NCBI GenBank assembly: GCA_900751695.1
Contig: CAADSS010000091.1
Coordinates: 1 to 16,186 of the forward strand
Direction of reading: 5' to 3'
DNA from: an uncultured Collinsella sp.
GTDB lineage: Bacteria > Actinomycetota > Coriobacteriia > Coriobacteriales > Coriobacteriaceae
Length of the DNA stretch: 16,186 bases
Shown: piece after piece, positions 9,726 through 15,230 of the stretch
How the letters are laid out: the number at the start of each line of letters is the position of its first letter
Position numbering within the stretch: position 1 is the first letter of the stretch
The notes under the pieces: generated by a model
Seen by the model: the letters and a program-made list of their open reading frames with translations, nothing else
Told to the model about the DNA's origin: nothing
Databases searched by the model: none
Program-made: the position numbers and the translations under genes

Positions 9726-9938
9726 CGCGATCCTCCCCTTGGTGTTAGACAGTCAGTTGAATAGGCATACTAGGAGCATCACCGGCCCGTTGTGTTTCCC
9801 GCCCGTTTCGAAACAATCGCGTAACGCACGCCCTACGAGTGGGTGCCGCAGGTTGAGCATGCGCCCGAGATGTCGATGGAGCCCATCGACAACGCCACCT
9901 TCCGCGTACCGGGTGGTCTGTAAACTCACTGCATCTAA

Positions 9939-10157
9939 CATCTCAATCTGTAACAGGAAGACCCAATTTTGGCGCCTAGATGTTACAGATTGAGATCTTC
10001 TGCAGGACGGTTTTGGTTTGTCTCAATCTGTAACACGAAGAGCCGGTTTTGGCGGTCAGCTGTTACAGATCGAGATTTTCCACAGGACCATTTCTTCCTG
10101 TCTTGATCTGTAACACCTAGACCCAATTTCCATCCCCAGTTGTTACAGATCAAGACA
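9939..10157. repeat. Array 3: three 59-bp palindromic units (E6-E8)
   Basis: The units lie at 9939-9997, 10019-10077 and 10099-10157, each 59 bp, with 21-bp spacers and a period of exactly 80. Arm matches are 16/18, 14/18 and 17/18. All three interiors have the same orientation. Arms change together: E8 has CTTGATC on the left and GATCAAG on the right, while E6 has CTCAATC and GATTGAG. The array ends about 56 bp before the mntH -35 candidate, so it lies outside the mntH transcript and upstream of gltB as well. Confidence 0.95.
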
Positions 10158-10213
10158 TTTCGGCAATCCCCTTTCACCTTCCCATTCAAATACAACAATT
10201 TTGTTAGTCGTGG

Positions 10214-10242
10214 TTAACTTTTGAGTCTAAAACGGGTATCCT
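10214..10242 (+). promoter_or_regulatory. Possible mntH promoter
   Basis: A TTAACT (-35, 10214-10219), 17-bp spacer and TATCCT (-10, 10237-10242) lie about 37 bp before the mntH start codon. Each box matches the sigma-70 consensus at four of six positions. TTAGTC (10204-10209) and GTCTAA (10225-10230) form a loose inverted pair across the -35 region, a place where a DtxR/MntR-type metal regulator could bind, but the match to any known box is poor. Confidence 0.35.
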
Positions 10243-10278
10243 TTGCGGCGTCAGGCAAACGGCACGCAGGAGCTCACC

Positions 10279-11535
10279 ATGCTCAACCATCTCAAACATC
10301 ATTTTGGCTCCCGACGCACCGGCGGTCACGGAGGCCTAGACATTGCGCGGCACATCGGCCCCGGACTGCTCGTGACCGTCGGCTTTATCGACCCGGGCAA
10401 CTGGGCCTCCAATATGGCCGCGGGCTCGCAGTTTGGCTACGCGCTGCTGTGGATCGTCACGCTGTCCACGATTATGCTCATTGTGCTGCAGCACAACGCG
10501 GCGCACCTGGGTATCGCCACGGGCGCCTGTCTCGCCGAGGCCACGACCCGCTTTCTCCCCCGCATCGTGGGACGCGCCGTGCTCGGCAGCGCCTATCTCG
10601 CGACCATCGCCACCGCCATGGCCGAGGTCCTGGGCGGCGCGATTGCCCTTCAAATGCTCTTTGGGCTGCCCGTGCGCGCGGGCTGCGTCATCGTGGCGGC
10701 AGTATCGATGGCGATGCTCATGACAAGCTCCTACAAACGCGCCGAACGCTGGATCATCGCCTTCGTGGGCGTGGTAGGACTCTCGTTTTTGGCCGAGCTT
10801 GCACTAGTCAACGTCGACTGGCCGCAAGCCGCCACAAGCTGGATCACACCCCGTATGCCCACCGGCTCGGCCGCGATTATCGTAAGTGTCCTAGGCGCGG
10901 TCGTTATGCCCCACAACCTCTTCCTGCACTCCGAGGTCATCCAATCCATGCACTTCGAAGGCCAAGGCGAGCAGGTTATCGAAGAACGTCTGCGCTACGA
11001 GCTCTTCGACACGCTCTTTTCGATGGGTGTGGGCTGGGCAATCAACTCGGCCATGGTCATCCTGGCCGCAACGACCTTCTTTGCGCACGGCATTGTCGTA
11101 GACGACCTCGCCGTCGCAGCGGCCACGCTCTCCCCCATTCTGGGCCCGGCAAGCTCGACCATCTTTGCAGTGGCACTGCTGTTCGCGGGCCTATCGAGCA
11201 GTGTGACGGCGGGCATGGCAGCGGGCACCATCACCGCGGGCATGTTCGATGAGGAATACGACATCCACGACCGACATTCCTCAATCGGGGTGGCGACCTG
11301 TTTCGTCGGCGCAGTGGCGGCGTGCCTGGTCGTCCCGAATCCTTTTGAGGGTCTCATTTGGAGTCAGGCACTGCTGTCGCTTCAGCTGCCGATTACGGTC
11401 TTTGTGCTCATACGACTCACCAGTTCGCCCCGCGTCATGGGCAAATACGCCAACTCGCGCCCGCTCAACGCGCTGCTCGTAGGGATCGGCGTCATCGTGA
11501 CGATTCTCGATGTCGTGTTGTTGACAGGGATGTAA
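10279..11535 (+). CDS. mntH: Nramp-family Mn2+/Fe2+ transporter MntH
   Basis: 418 aa, typical length. I chose ATG 10279 because AGGAG lies 7 nt upstream; the frame is open back to a TTG at 10243 without a ribosome binding site. The protein is a proton-coupled divalent metal importer with about 11 membrane helices. Seen: D38-P-G-N41 in TM1 (GFIDPGNWASNMAAGSQFGY) and M210-P-H212 in TM6 (VVMPHNLFLHSEV). These carry the metal-coordinating Asp, Asn and Met of canonical Nramp, so the sequence supports Mn/Fe rather than Mg/Al transport. Helices are evident at about 25-48, 55-75, 98-120, 135-150, 158-178, 196-220, 250-275, 293-320, 338-355, 365-385 and 398-418. It is a single gene, divergent from gltB and convergent with the rubredoxin gene. 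It has palindrome units on both sides (three upstream, one 26 bp after its stop). Confidence 0.95.
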   Translation: MLNHLKHHFGSRRTGGHGGLDIARHIGPGLLVTVGFIDPGNWASNMAAGSQFGYALLWIVTLSTIMLIVLQHNAAHLGIATGACLAEATTRFLPRIVGRAVLGSAYLATIATAMAEVLGGAIALQMLFGLPVRAGCVIVAAVSMAMLMTSSYKRAERWIIAFVGVVGLSFLAELALVNVDWPQAATSWITPRMPTGSAAIIVSVLGAVVMPHNLFLHSEVIQSMHFEGQGEQVIEERLRYELFDTLFSMGVGWAINSAMVILAATTFFAHGIVVDDLAVAAATLSPILGPASSTIFAVALLFAGLSSSVTAGMAAGTITAGMFDEEYDIHDRHSSIGVATCFVGAVAACLVVPNPFEGLIWSQALLSLQLPITVFVLIRLTSSPRVMGKYANSRPLNALLVGIGVIVTILDVVLLTGM

Positions 11536-11561
11536 TGGGGCGGGGCACCTACCTAGGCAAA

Positions 11562-11620
11562 CGTCTCAATCTGTAACACGTAGACCCCGTTTTCACTGCT
11601 AGATGTTACAGATTGAGACC
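11562..11620. repeat. Single 59-bp palindromic unit (E9)
   Basis: One unit of the same 59-bp family as arrays 1-3, with arms CGTCTCAATCTGTAACAC and ATGTTACAGATTGAGACC (16/18 paired) and a 23-nt interior in the same orientation as E6-E8. It starts 26 bp after the mntH stop codon, between mntH and the rubredoxin terminator. Confidence 0.93.
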
Positions 11621-11687
11621 AAAGGTCGGCCGGACTCACGACAGACTGGATCGGCTAACAGCAGCCGTGATCCCTTGGGGACGGAGT

Positions 11688-11724
11688 AAAAGGGTCCCGG
11701 CCGGAATATCCGACCGGGACCCTT
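11688..11724 (-). terminator. Terminator of the rubredoxin gene
   Basis: A 15-bp stem (690-704 with 710-724 of the 11 kb region, one G-U pair) around a 5-nt AATAT loop, followed on the minus strand by a TTTTA tract. It lies about 40 bp after the rubredoxin stop. The T-run is short on the minus strand and absent on the plus strand, so it acts mainly for the rubredoxin transcript; it may also slow transcription coming from mntH. Confidence 0.8.
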
Positions 11725-11764
11725 GGACAGAGCTATGTGTTGCTGCAAATCGCGTATCTGCGAG

Positions 11765-11908
11765 TTACTCTTCGACGAGCTCAAACTGATCGGGACCGAC
11801 GCCGCAGACCGGGCACACGTAATCCTCGGGCAGCTCGGGCGTATCGACCTCAACCTCATAACCGCAAACGGTGCACACGAACCTGTACGTCTTCTTTTCC
11901 TCAGCCAT
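11765..11908 (-). CDS. Small rubredoxin-like protein
   Basis: 47 aa. The start is ATG at 11908 with AGGAG 6 nt upstream. Seen: C12-x2-C15-G-Y and C32-P-V-C35-G, the two knuckles that bind one Fe in rubredoxin, separated by only 16 residues, so it lacks the long aromatic-rich loop of classical ~53-aa rubredoxins. It resembles the C-terminal rubredoxin-like domain of rubrerythrins (YxFVCxxCGYE, LPEDYVCPVCGVGPDQFE). The role inferred is a cytoplasmic one-electron carrier for O2/H2O2 or NO reduction. It lies 88 bp downstream of an Hrb-type flavin reductase on the same strand but has its own strong-looking promoter and a terminator, so it can be made alone at high level. The reductase partner is probably the neighbour. 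Confidence 0.9.
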   Translation of the reverse strand: MAEEKKTYRFVCTVCGYEVEVDTPELPEDYVCPVCGVGPDQFELVEE

Positions 11909-11940
11909 GATGTTCTCCTCTCGAACGTGACTGCTGGTGT

Positions 11941-11981
11941 ACTTGCTTATTAGTATATATTCTCAATAATATAATGCAAGT
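11941..11981 (-). promoter_or_regulatory. Rubredoxin promoter inside an AT-rich dyad
   Basis: On the minus strand TTGCAT (-35, plus 11974-11979), a 16-bp spacer and TATACT (-10, plus 11952-11957) precede the rubredoxin start by about 45 bp. The region is far more AT-rich than its surroundings. ACTTGC (11941-11946) and GCAAGT (11976-11981) form the ends of an imperfect dyad that covers both boxes, a suitable place for a redox repressor (PerR/Fur-type is a guess only). Confidence 0.6.
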
Positions 11982-11996
11982 AATTTTCCACCATTT

Positions 11997-12500
11997 CTAC
12001 CCTTGGTACGAAGACGCCTTAGGCGGCGTTTTGCCCTTTAGCACCTTATGGTAGTAGTCATAGGTCAACGGAGTCTCGCCGCTCAGGCGCTCGGCATCCT
12101 CAACCTCGCCAATAAAGAGCAGGTGTGTGCCCACGTCAACAGTGTCAATCAAATGGCAGCTAAACAAGGCCGCCGCGTGCTCGGGAACATAGGGCATGCC
12201 AAGAGCCGTCTCGCGGGTCTCGTACTTGGCAAACTTGTCATAGTCGCTGCTGGTGCGGAACCCAAAGTTGCCAATGTAGAGCATATCGGCCGTCTGATCG
12301 ATCACGGTCAGCGCAAAGGCCTTGGCAGACGAGATAACACCAGACGTGACGTTGTCCTTGTTCACGGCAACCGAAATTCGCGGCGGCATGGACGTCACCT
12401 GCACCGCCGTGTTGATGACGCAGCCGGCGCGCAGCCCGTCTGCCGCGGCGCTCACCACGTACAGACCGCTCGGCATGGTAAAGAACGCAGTTTTGTCCAT
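11997..12500 (-). CDS. Flavin reductase-like protein (Hrb-type, without rubredoxin domain)
   Basis: 167 aa from ATG 12500 (GGAG 8 nt upstream). The open frame extends further, to 12692, but that part crosses a terminator and a palindrome and is not coding. It has the FMN-binding split-barrel flavin reductase fold: SGLYVVSAAADG, GCVINTAVQVTSMPPRISVAVNKDN (residues about 26-50), TVIDQTADMLYIGNFGFRTSSDYDKF, GTHLLFIGEVEDAE, and a C-terminal TYDYYHKVLKGKTPPKA. From family knowledge this set, especially the GFRS-xx-DKF and YYH-x-V-x-x-G-x-x-P-x-x-A segments, fits the reductase half of high-molecular-weight rubredoxin (Hrb, NAD(P)H:rubredoxin/flavodiiron reductase of acetogens). The Hrb rubredoxin tail is absent, but a rubredoxin-like gene follows 88 bp downstream. 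No flavodiiron protein is encoded in the window. Confidence 0.88.
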   Translation of the reverse strand: MDKTAFFTMPSGLYVVSAAADGLRAGCVINTAVQVTSMPPRISVAVNKDNVTSGVISSAKAFALTVIDQTADMLYIGNFGFRTSSDYDKFAKYETRETALGMPYVPEHAAALFSCHLIDTVDVGTHLLFIGEVEDAERLSGETPLTYDYYHKVLKGKTPPKASSYQG

Positions 12501-12551
12501 AACGATCACTCCCCTAACCCGGGTTGGTACCTCATGGATGTATGTACCCAC

Positions 12552-12585
12552 AAAAAAGGCGGCGCCCATAACGGACGCCACCTTT
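12552..12585 (-). terminator. Terminator after smpB
   Basis: On the minus strand a stem AAAGGTGGCGTCC / GGGCGCCGCCTTT (one mismatch/wobble) with a short GTTAT loop runs into six T residues (plus 12552-12557). It lies about 120 bp after the smpB stop and just upstream of the flavin reductase leader, separating the two transcripts. Confidence 0.85.
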
Positions 12586-12627
12586 GAGACATATGTGTCA
12601 GAACAGTAAGGGAGATGAGACGCCCGC

Positions 12628-12694
12628 AGTTGCGGTGAAATAGGGACTGAATAGCCCCTCAAACAGGCAAAACAGTCCGTATTCCACCGCAACT
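12628..12694. repeat. Long-stem hairpin between smpB and the flavin reductase gene
   Basis: Arms of 22 bp (12628-12649 and 12673-12694, cores TTGCGGTG and CACCGCAA) pair at 20 of 22 positions around a 23-nt interior. It starts 12 bp after the smpB stop on the minus strand and lacks a T-run, while a proper terminator follows it. The interior length equals that of the 59-bp family and it carries CCCTCAAAC, similar to that family's interior motif, although the arms are unrelated. Only one copy is present in the window. Confidence 0.85.
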
Positions 12695-12706
12695 TATACA
12701 GAGCGC

Positions 12707-13177
12707 CTAGCGGTTGCGTTCCTTAAGGGCGCGGTCGATCTCGCGTTGGACATCACGCTTGGCCATGTCCTCGCGCTTGTCGTAGAGCTTCTTGCCGCGA
12801 CCCAGACCCAGCAGCAGCTTTACGCGGCCGTCGGTATTAAAGTAGAGCTCCAACGGAACCAGCGCATAACCACGGTTGCGAAGTTTGCCGTCAAGAAAGT
12901 CAATCTCCTTGCGGTGCAGCAGCAGACGACGCCGACGGTCGGGATCGCGATTCCACACGCCACCATGGCTATAAGGGTGGATATGCAGTCCGACGAGCCA
13001 GCACTCGCCGCCACGAATCAGCGCAAAAGTGTCAGTGATCTGACAGGCGCGCTCGCGAATCGACTTGACCTCGGTGCCGCTCAGCTCAATACCGCACTCA
13101 AACGTCTCATCGATAAAGTACTCGTGATGTGCCGAGCGATTCTTGGAAATGAGTTTGCGCTCGCGCTTACTGGGCAT
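12707..13177 (-). CDS. smpB: SsrA-binding protein SmpB
   Basis: 156 aa, normal length. The start is ATG at 13177 with GGAGG 6 nt upstream, inside the end of the TPR gene. It binds tmRNA and brings it to stalled ribosomes for trans-translation. Seen: the OB-fold core starting LISKNRSAHHEYFIDETFECGIELSGTEVKSIR, the tmRNA-contact segment HIHPYSHGG with DPDRRRRLLLHRKEI, PLELYF, KLLLGLGRGKKLYDKRE, and the basic C-terminal tail DMAKRDVQREIDRALKERNR that acts in the empty A-site. All family hallmarks are present. The preceding TPR gene overlaps it by 11 nt, so translation is probably coupled. The tmRNA gene (ssrA), often nearby, is not in this window. Confidence 0.98.
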   Translation of the reverse strand: MPSKRERKLISKNRSAHHEYFIDETFECGIELSGTEVKSIRERACQITDTFALIRGGECWLVGLHIHPYSHGGVWNRDPDRRRRLLLHRKEIDFLDGKLRNRGYALVPLELYFNTDGRVKLLLGLGRGKKLYDKREDMAKRDVQREIDRALKERNR

Positions 13178-14084
13178 CGCCGGCCTCCTTGGCTCCATCG
13201 GCGTTTGAGCCCGCAGTCTCGCGCTTTGCCTTGCGCTCGGCATTGAGCTCGGCATCGCTCTCGCGCACCAGTTTGATAATCGCCGCGCAGGCCTCCTCGC
13301 CCACCAAGTCGCGAGCACGTACCGTCAGGCGCGTCGCCTCCTGCTTGTCGCCGTCGCCTGCAGCATCGGTCGCGCACATAATCAGGCAGATGGCAATCTC
13401 GGCCGAAGGCGAGGTCGGCACGCCTTGCAGGGCCAATTCACCCATCACGTGGTCGTCGCTCTCATCAGCGGCATCCGGATAGGTGGTATGGATCTTGTTG
13501 AGCAGGCGCGTCGTATGCGCATCGCCAGGCGCCAGACGCAGCGCCAGACGTGCACAACCCACGGCGGCCGAGACATTCTCGGTCTCGGGCTCCAAGAAGT
13601 ACTGGCCCAGATTGGCATAGGCGCGGGCGGCGCACTTACCGTCGCTCGCACGCTCCAGCACCGAAAACGAAAGCGAAGCCCACTCCTGCTTGTCCTCGAG
13701 CGCGCGGAACAGCTCGGCAAGGTCCAGACGATAGTTGCAGTTCATTGGGTCCCAGCGCACGGCCTGCATCAGAGCATTGCGGGCACTCACATAATCCTGT
13801 TGGCGAATGTAGGCGAATGCCATGTCGGAGTACAGACGGTCAAACGGCACCTCGACCTGAACCAGCTCGCGCGGATCCTTTTCCACGCGACGATACGCCA
13901 GGCGCTCAAACTTGCTATCAAAGCTAAAGTACTGACGGTTCTCCTCCGTCTTGCACTCGGCGTCGATATACTCCTCGGCAAGCTCCACCAGACGCTCCAG
14001 TAGCGGCGTCGCCGTGGACAAGTCTCCCTGCGCCAGGTAATTCTCGGCATACGTGATGTCTTGTAGGCTGATGGGCAGATCCAT
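13167..14084 (-). CDS. TPR-repeat protein of unknown function
   Basis: 305 aa, ATG 14084 with GAGGAG 5 nt upstream. Soluble, no signal peptide. Mostly helical with TPR-like pairs: residues about 10-40 (AENYLAQGDLSTATPLLERLVELAE), 86-115 (DMAFAYIRQQDYVSARNALMQAVRWDP), 120-150 and 155-190 (ARAYANLGQYFLEPETENVSAAVGCARLALRLAPGD). The last 35 residues are charged and low-complexity (AELNAERKAKRETAG and following). TPR proteins serve as scaffolds for protein contacts; the partner is unknown. Its stop overlaps the smpB start by 11 nt, which places it in one transcript with smpB, but nothing in the sequence ties it to ribosome rescue. It follows the tRNA terminator; its own promoter is not clear. A perfect GTGTATACAC palindrome (14131-14140) lies upstream. 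Confidence 0.85.
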   Translation of the reverse strand: MDLPISLQDITYAENYLAQGDLSTATPLLERLVELAEEYIDAECKTEENRQYFSFDSKFERLAYRRVEKDPRELVQVEVPFDRLYSDMAFAYIRQQDYVSARNALMQAVRWDPMNCNYRLDLAELFRALEDKQEWASLSFSVLERASDGKCAARAYANLGQYFLEPETENVSAAVGCARLALRLAPGDAHTTRLLNKIHTTYPDAADESDDHVMGELALQGVPTSPSAEIAICLIMCATDAAGDGDKQEATRLTVRARDLVGEEACAAIIKLVRESDAELNAERKAKRETAGSNADGAKEAGDAQ

Positions 14085-14140
14085 GGCAACTCCTCGGTCC
14101 AGGTGAAACGCAGCTCATTCCACGCAAGCGGTGTATACAC

Positions 14141-14168
14141 AAAACCCGGGTCTCTTTCGAGACCCGGG
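14141..14168 (-). terminator. Terminator of the tRNA pair
   Basis: A perfect 10-bp stem CCCGGGTCTC / GAGACCCGGG (14145-14168) with a 4-nt loop is followed on the minus strand by TTTTGTG. It lies 11 bp after the 3' end of tRNA-Glu and before the TPR gene. Confidence 0.9.
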
Positions 14169-14179
14169 CATTCATTTTG

Positions 14180-14256
14180 TGGTAGCCCGTACCAGATTCG
14201 AACTGGTGATCTCCGCCTTGAGAGGGCGGCGTCCTAAACCGCTAGACGAACGGGCC
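14180..14256 (-). tRNA. tRNA-Glu (anticodon CUC)
   Basis: 77 nt with encoded CCA. Acceptor GGCCCGU pairs with ACGGGCU, with a G1-U72 wobble as the first pair. The D-arm has GUC/GAC, the anticodon stem CCGCC/GGCGG carries loop CUCUCAA with anticodon CUC (codon GAG), and the T-arm is ACCAG-UUCGAAU-CUGGU. Discriminator base A. It lies 17 nt after tRNA-Gln in one transcript. Confidence 0.96.
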
Positions 14257-14273
14257 ATATGTAGCAAATGCAA

Positions 14274-14347
14274 TGGCTGGGATGGAGGGAGTCGAACCCC
14301 CATTGACGGAACCAGAATCCGCTGTCCTGCCATTAGACGACATCCCA
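14274..14347 (-). tRNA. tRNA-Gln (anticodon CUG)
   Basis: 74 nt with encoded CCA. Acceptor UGGGAUG/CAUCCCA has the U1-A72 pair typical of tRNA-Gln. The anticodon loop UUCUGGU gives CUG (codon CAG), the T-loop is UUCGACU, and the discriminator is G. First gene of the two-tRNA transcript. Confidence 0.96.
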
Positions 14348-14391
14348 ATGACTGCATCGCTGCGCTCGGCTGTGCCTTTGCGCAAGAAAGA

Positions 14392-14420
14392 AATATACGG
14401 GAAGACCCGTCGTGACGCAA
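14392..14420 (-). promoter_or_regulatory. Promoter of the tRNA-Gln/tRNA-Glu transcript
   Basis: On the minus strand TTGCGT (-35, plus 14415-14420), a 17-bp spacer and TATATT (-10, plus 14392-14397) lie about 45 bp before tRNA-Gln. The GC-rich stretch right after the -10 is usual for stringently controlled tRNA promoters. A perfect 14-bp palindrome and A/T-rich DNA lie just upstream (14431-14456). Confidence 0.75.
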
Positions 14421-14442
14421 GCCCCAATTTCGACTTTTTTAA

Positions 14443-14456
14443 AATTTGGCCAAATT
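14443..14456. promoter_or_regulatory. Perfect 14-bp palindrome AATTTGGCCAAATT
   Basis: A fully symmetric site embedded in T- and A-runs, 22 bp upstream of the tRNA -35 box and about 170 bp before the start of the plus-strand gene at 14624. It could be an operator or an UP-element-like activator site; which promoter it serves cannot be told. Confidence 0.35.
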
Positions 14457-14623
14457 GACCCGATTTAGCCCGACCCGTGAAGGACCTGTGGAGCCAGCCG
14501 CCGCACACGAAGGGCAGAACGCCGCGAACGGTAGCCGTCGACCGTTGGCAGATTCTACCGCGAAAACGATAGCACCAGGCAACACAATCGAAGTATCAAT
14601 GATTGCGTAGATATCGAGGCGCC

Positions 14624-15034
14624 ATGGACGAAGAGCTTGATTACCTATGGGAGACCCTGGGCCTCGAGATCACTGCTGACCTTTGGCCTGAACGGGACAA
14701 AATCCATCCCACACTGCGCCCCGCCATCACGGTGATGCAGGCAAAATACCGCCGCTCCTCGTTTTTGATCATGCGGACGACATGGCACGCAGGGCTCCCC
14801 GACCTCAAGCGAATCCAGGCAAGCCTCGTCGAGCTGTCCGGTATGCCGACCGTCATATCCGAGGCGCACCTGGAGCAGCGCCAGCGCGAGCGACTGCAAC
14901 AGCAGCGGATTCCCTTTATCTGTCCCGGCGTTCAGGCATATCTGCCCTTTATGGACGAGGAGTACTGGAGCGGCAAGCCCAACAAGCACGTAAAGGTCTA
15001 CGATCCGCGCGAATGGGCACAGCTGGAGGACTGA
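14624..15034 (+). CDS. Small protein of unknown function, possibly a regulator N-terminal domain
   Basis: 136 aa from ATG 14624 (GAGG only 4 nt upstream). The frame is open to a TTG at 14603 without a better ribosome binding site. Soluble. Seen: a helical start, a strand-rich centre (RRSSFLIMRTTWHAGLPDLKRIQASLVELSGMPTVI), a charged helix (EAHLEQRQRERLQQQ), then IPFICPGVQAYLPF and a short tail ending WAQLED. The IPF-I/V-PG-x-Q-x-YLPF segment after a helix resembles, from memory, the N-terminal part of some winged-helix regulators of Firmicutes and Coriobacteriia. In those a DNA-binding domain follows, but this protein stops there. It may be a truncated or single-domain member. It is a solitary plus-strand gene followed by three tandem palindromes. 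Confidence 0.7.
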   Translation: MDEELDYLWETLGLEITADLWPERDKIHPTLRPAITVMQAKYRRSSFLIMRTTWHAGLPDLKRIQASLVELSGMPTVISEAHLEQRQRERLQQQRIPFICPGVQAYLPFMDEEYWSGKPNKHVKVYDPREWAQLED

Positions 15035-15053
15035 CCGGAGCGGGCCCGCCAGC

Positions 15054-15223
15054 GGAAAGTGCATCCCACTCTGAGCGCCCCTTCCGGGACACAGTTTCCC
15101 ATAGAGCCCTCAACTGAAAAGCGTGTCCCAGAATTAACGCTCAAACTGGGACCCGCTTTCCCCTAGAGGCTCGGTACGGAAACCGCATCCCACAATCAAC
15201 GCTCAAAGCGGGACACGCTTTCC
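15054..15223. repeat. Array 4: three 46-bp palindromic units at exact 62-bp period
   Basis: The units lie at 15054-15099, 15116-15161 and 15178-15223, each 46 bp, with two 16-bp spacers. Each has a 14-bp left arm (GGAAACCGCATCCC in unit 3), an 18-nt interior and a 14-bp right arm (GGGACACGCTTTCC in unit 3); 11-12 of 14 positions pair. Interiors of units 2 and 3 share AACGCTCAAA; unit 1 has diverged there. Both spacers contain TAGAG. The array fills the space between two convergent genes and ends 7 bp from the stop codon of the ArsC/Spx-like gene. No T-runs are present. Confidence 0.93.
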
Positions 15224-15230
15224 GCGGCCG

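Larger units (their letters stand above)
9726..10278. other. Divergent gltB/mntH intergenic region (553 bp)
   Basis: It contains, from left to right: the gltB leader; a perfect 10-bp palindrome GTTTCGAAAC at 9805-9814, which could be an operator; a 32-codon stretch 9825-9920 (plus) that ends in TAA and reads like the C-terminus of a protein but has a stop just before it and no start; the three-unit palindrome array 9939-10157; and the mntH promoter and ribosome binding site. A 62-codon minus-strand frame at 9753-9941 has no ribosome binding site and starts inside a palindrome, so I do not call it. No other gene is seen. Confidence 0.6.

Noticed and set aside
9753..9941. Minus-strand 62-codon frame in front of gltB
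   Set aside because: It starts within a palindromic unit, has no ribosome binding site and shows no recognisable motif.
12501..12692. N-terminal extension of the flavin reductase to 12692
   Set aside because: The extension crosses the smpB terminator and a 22-bp-arm hairpin; the family N-terminus begins at the ATG at 12500 with a proper ribosome binding site.
12501..12706. tmRNA (ssrA) next to smpB
   Set aside because: No tRNA-like ends, no TTCGAC T-loop and no tag-coding frame can be found there.
13178..13318. N-terminal extension of SmpB to 13318
   Set aside because: It lies inside the TPR coding region; the SmpB family starts just before KLISKNRSAHHEY, matching ATG 13177 with GGAGG.
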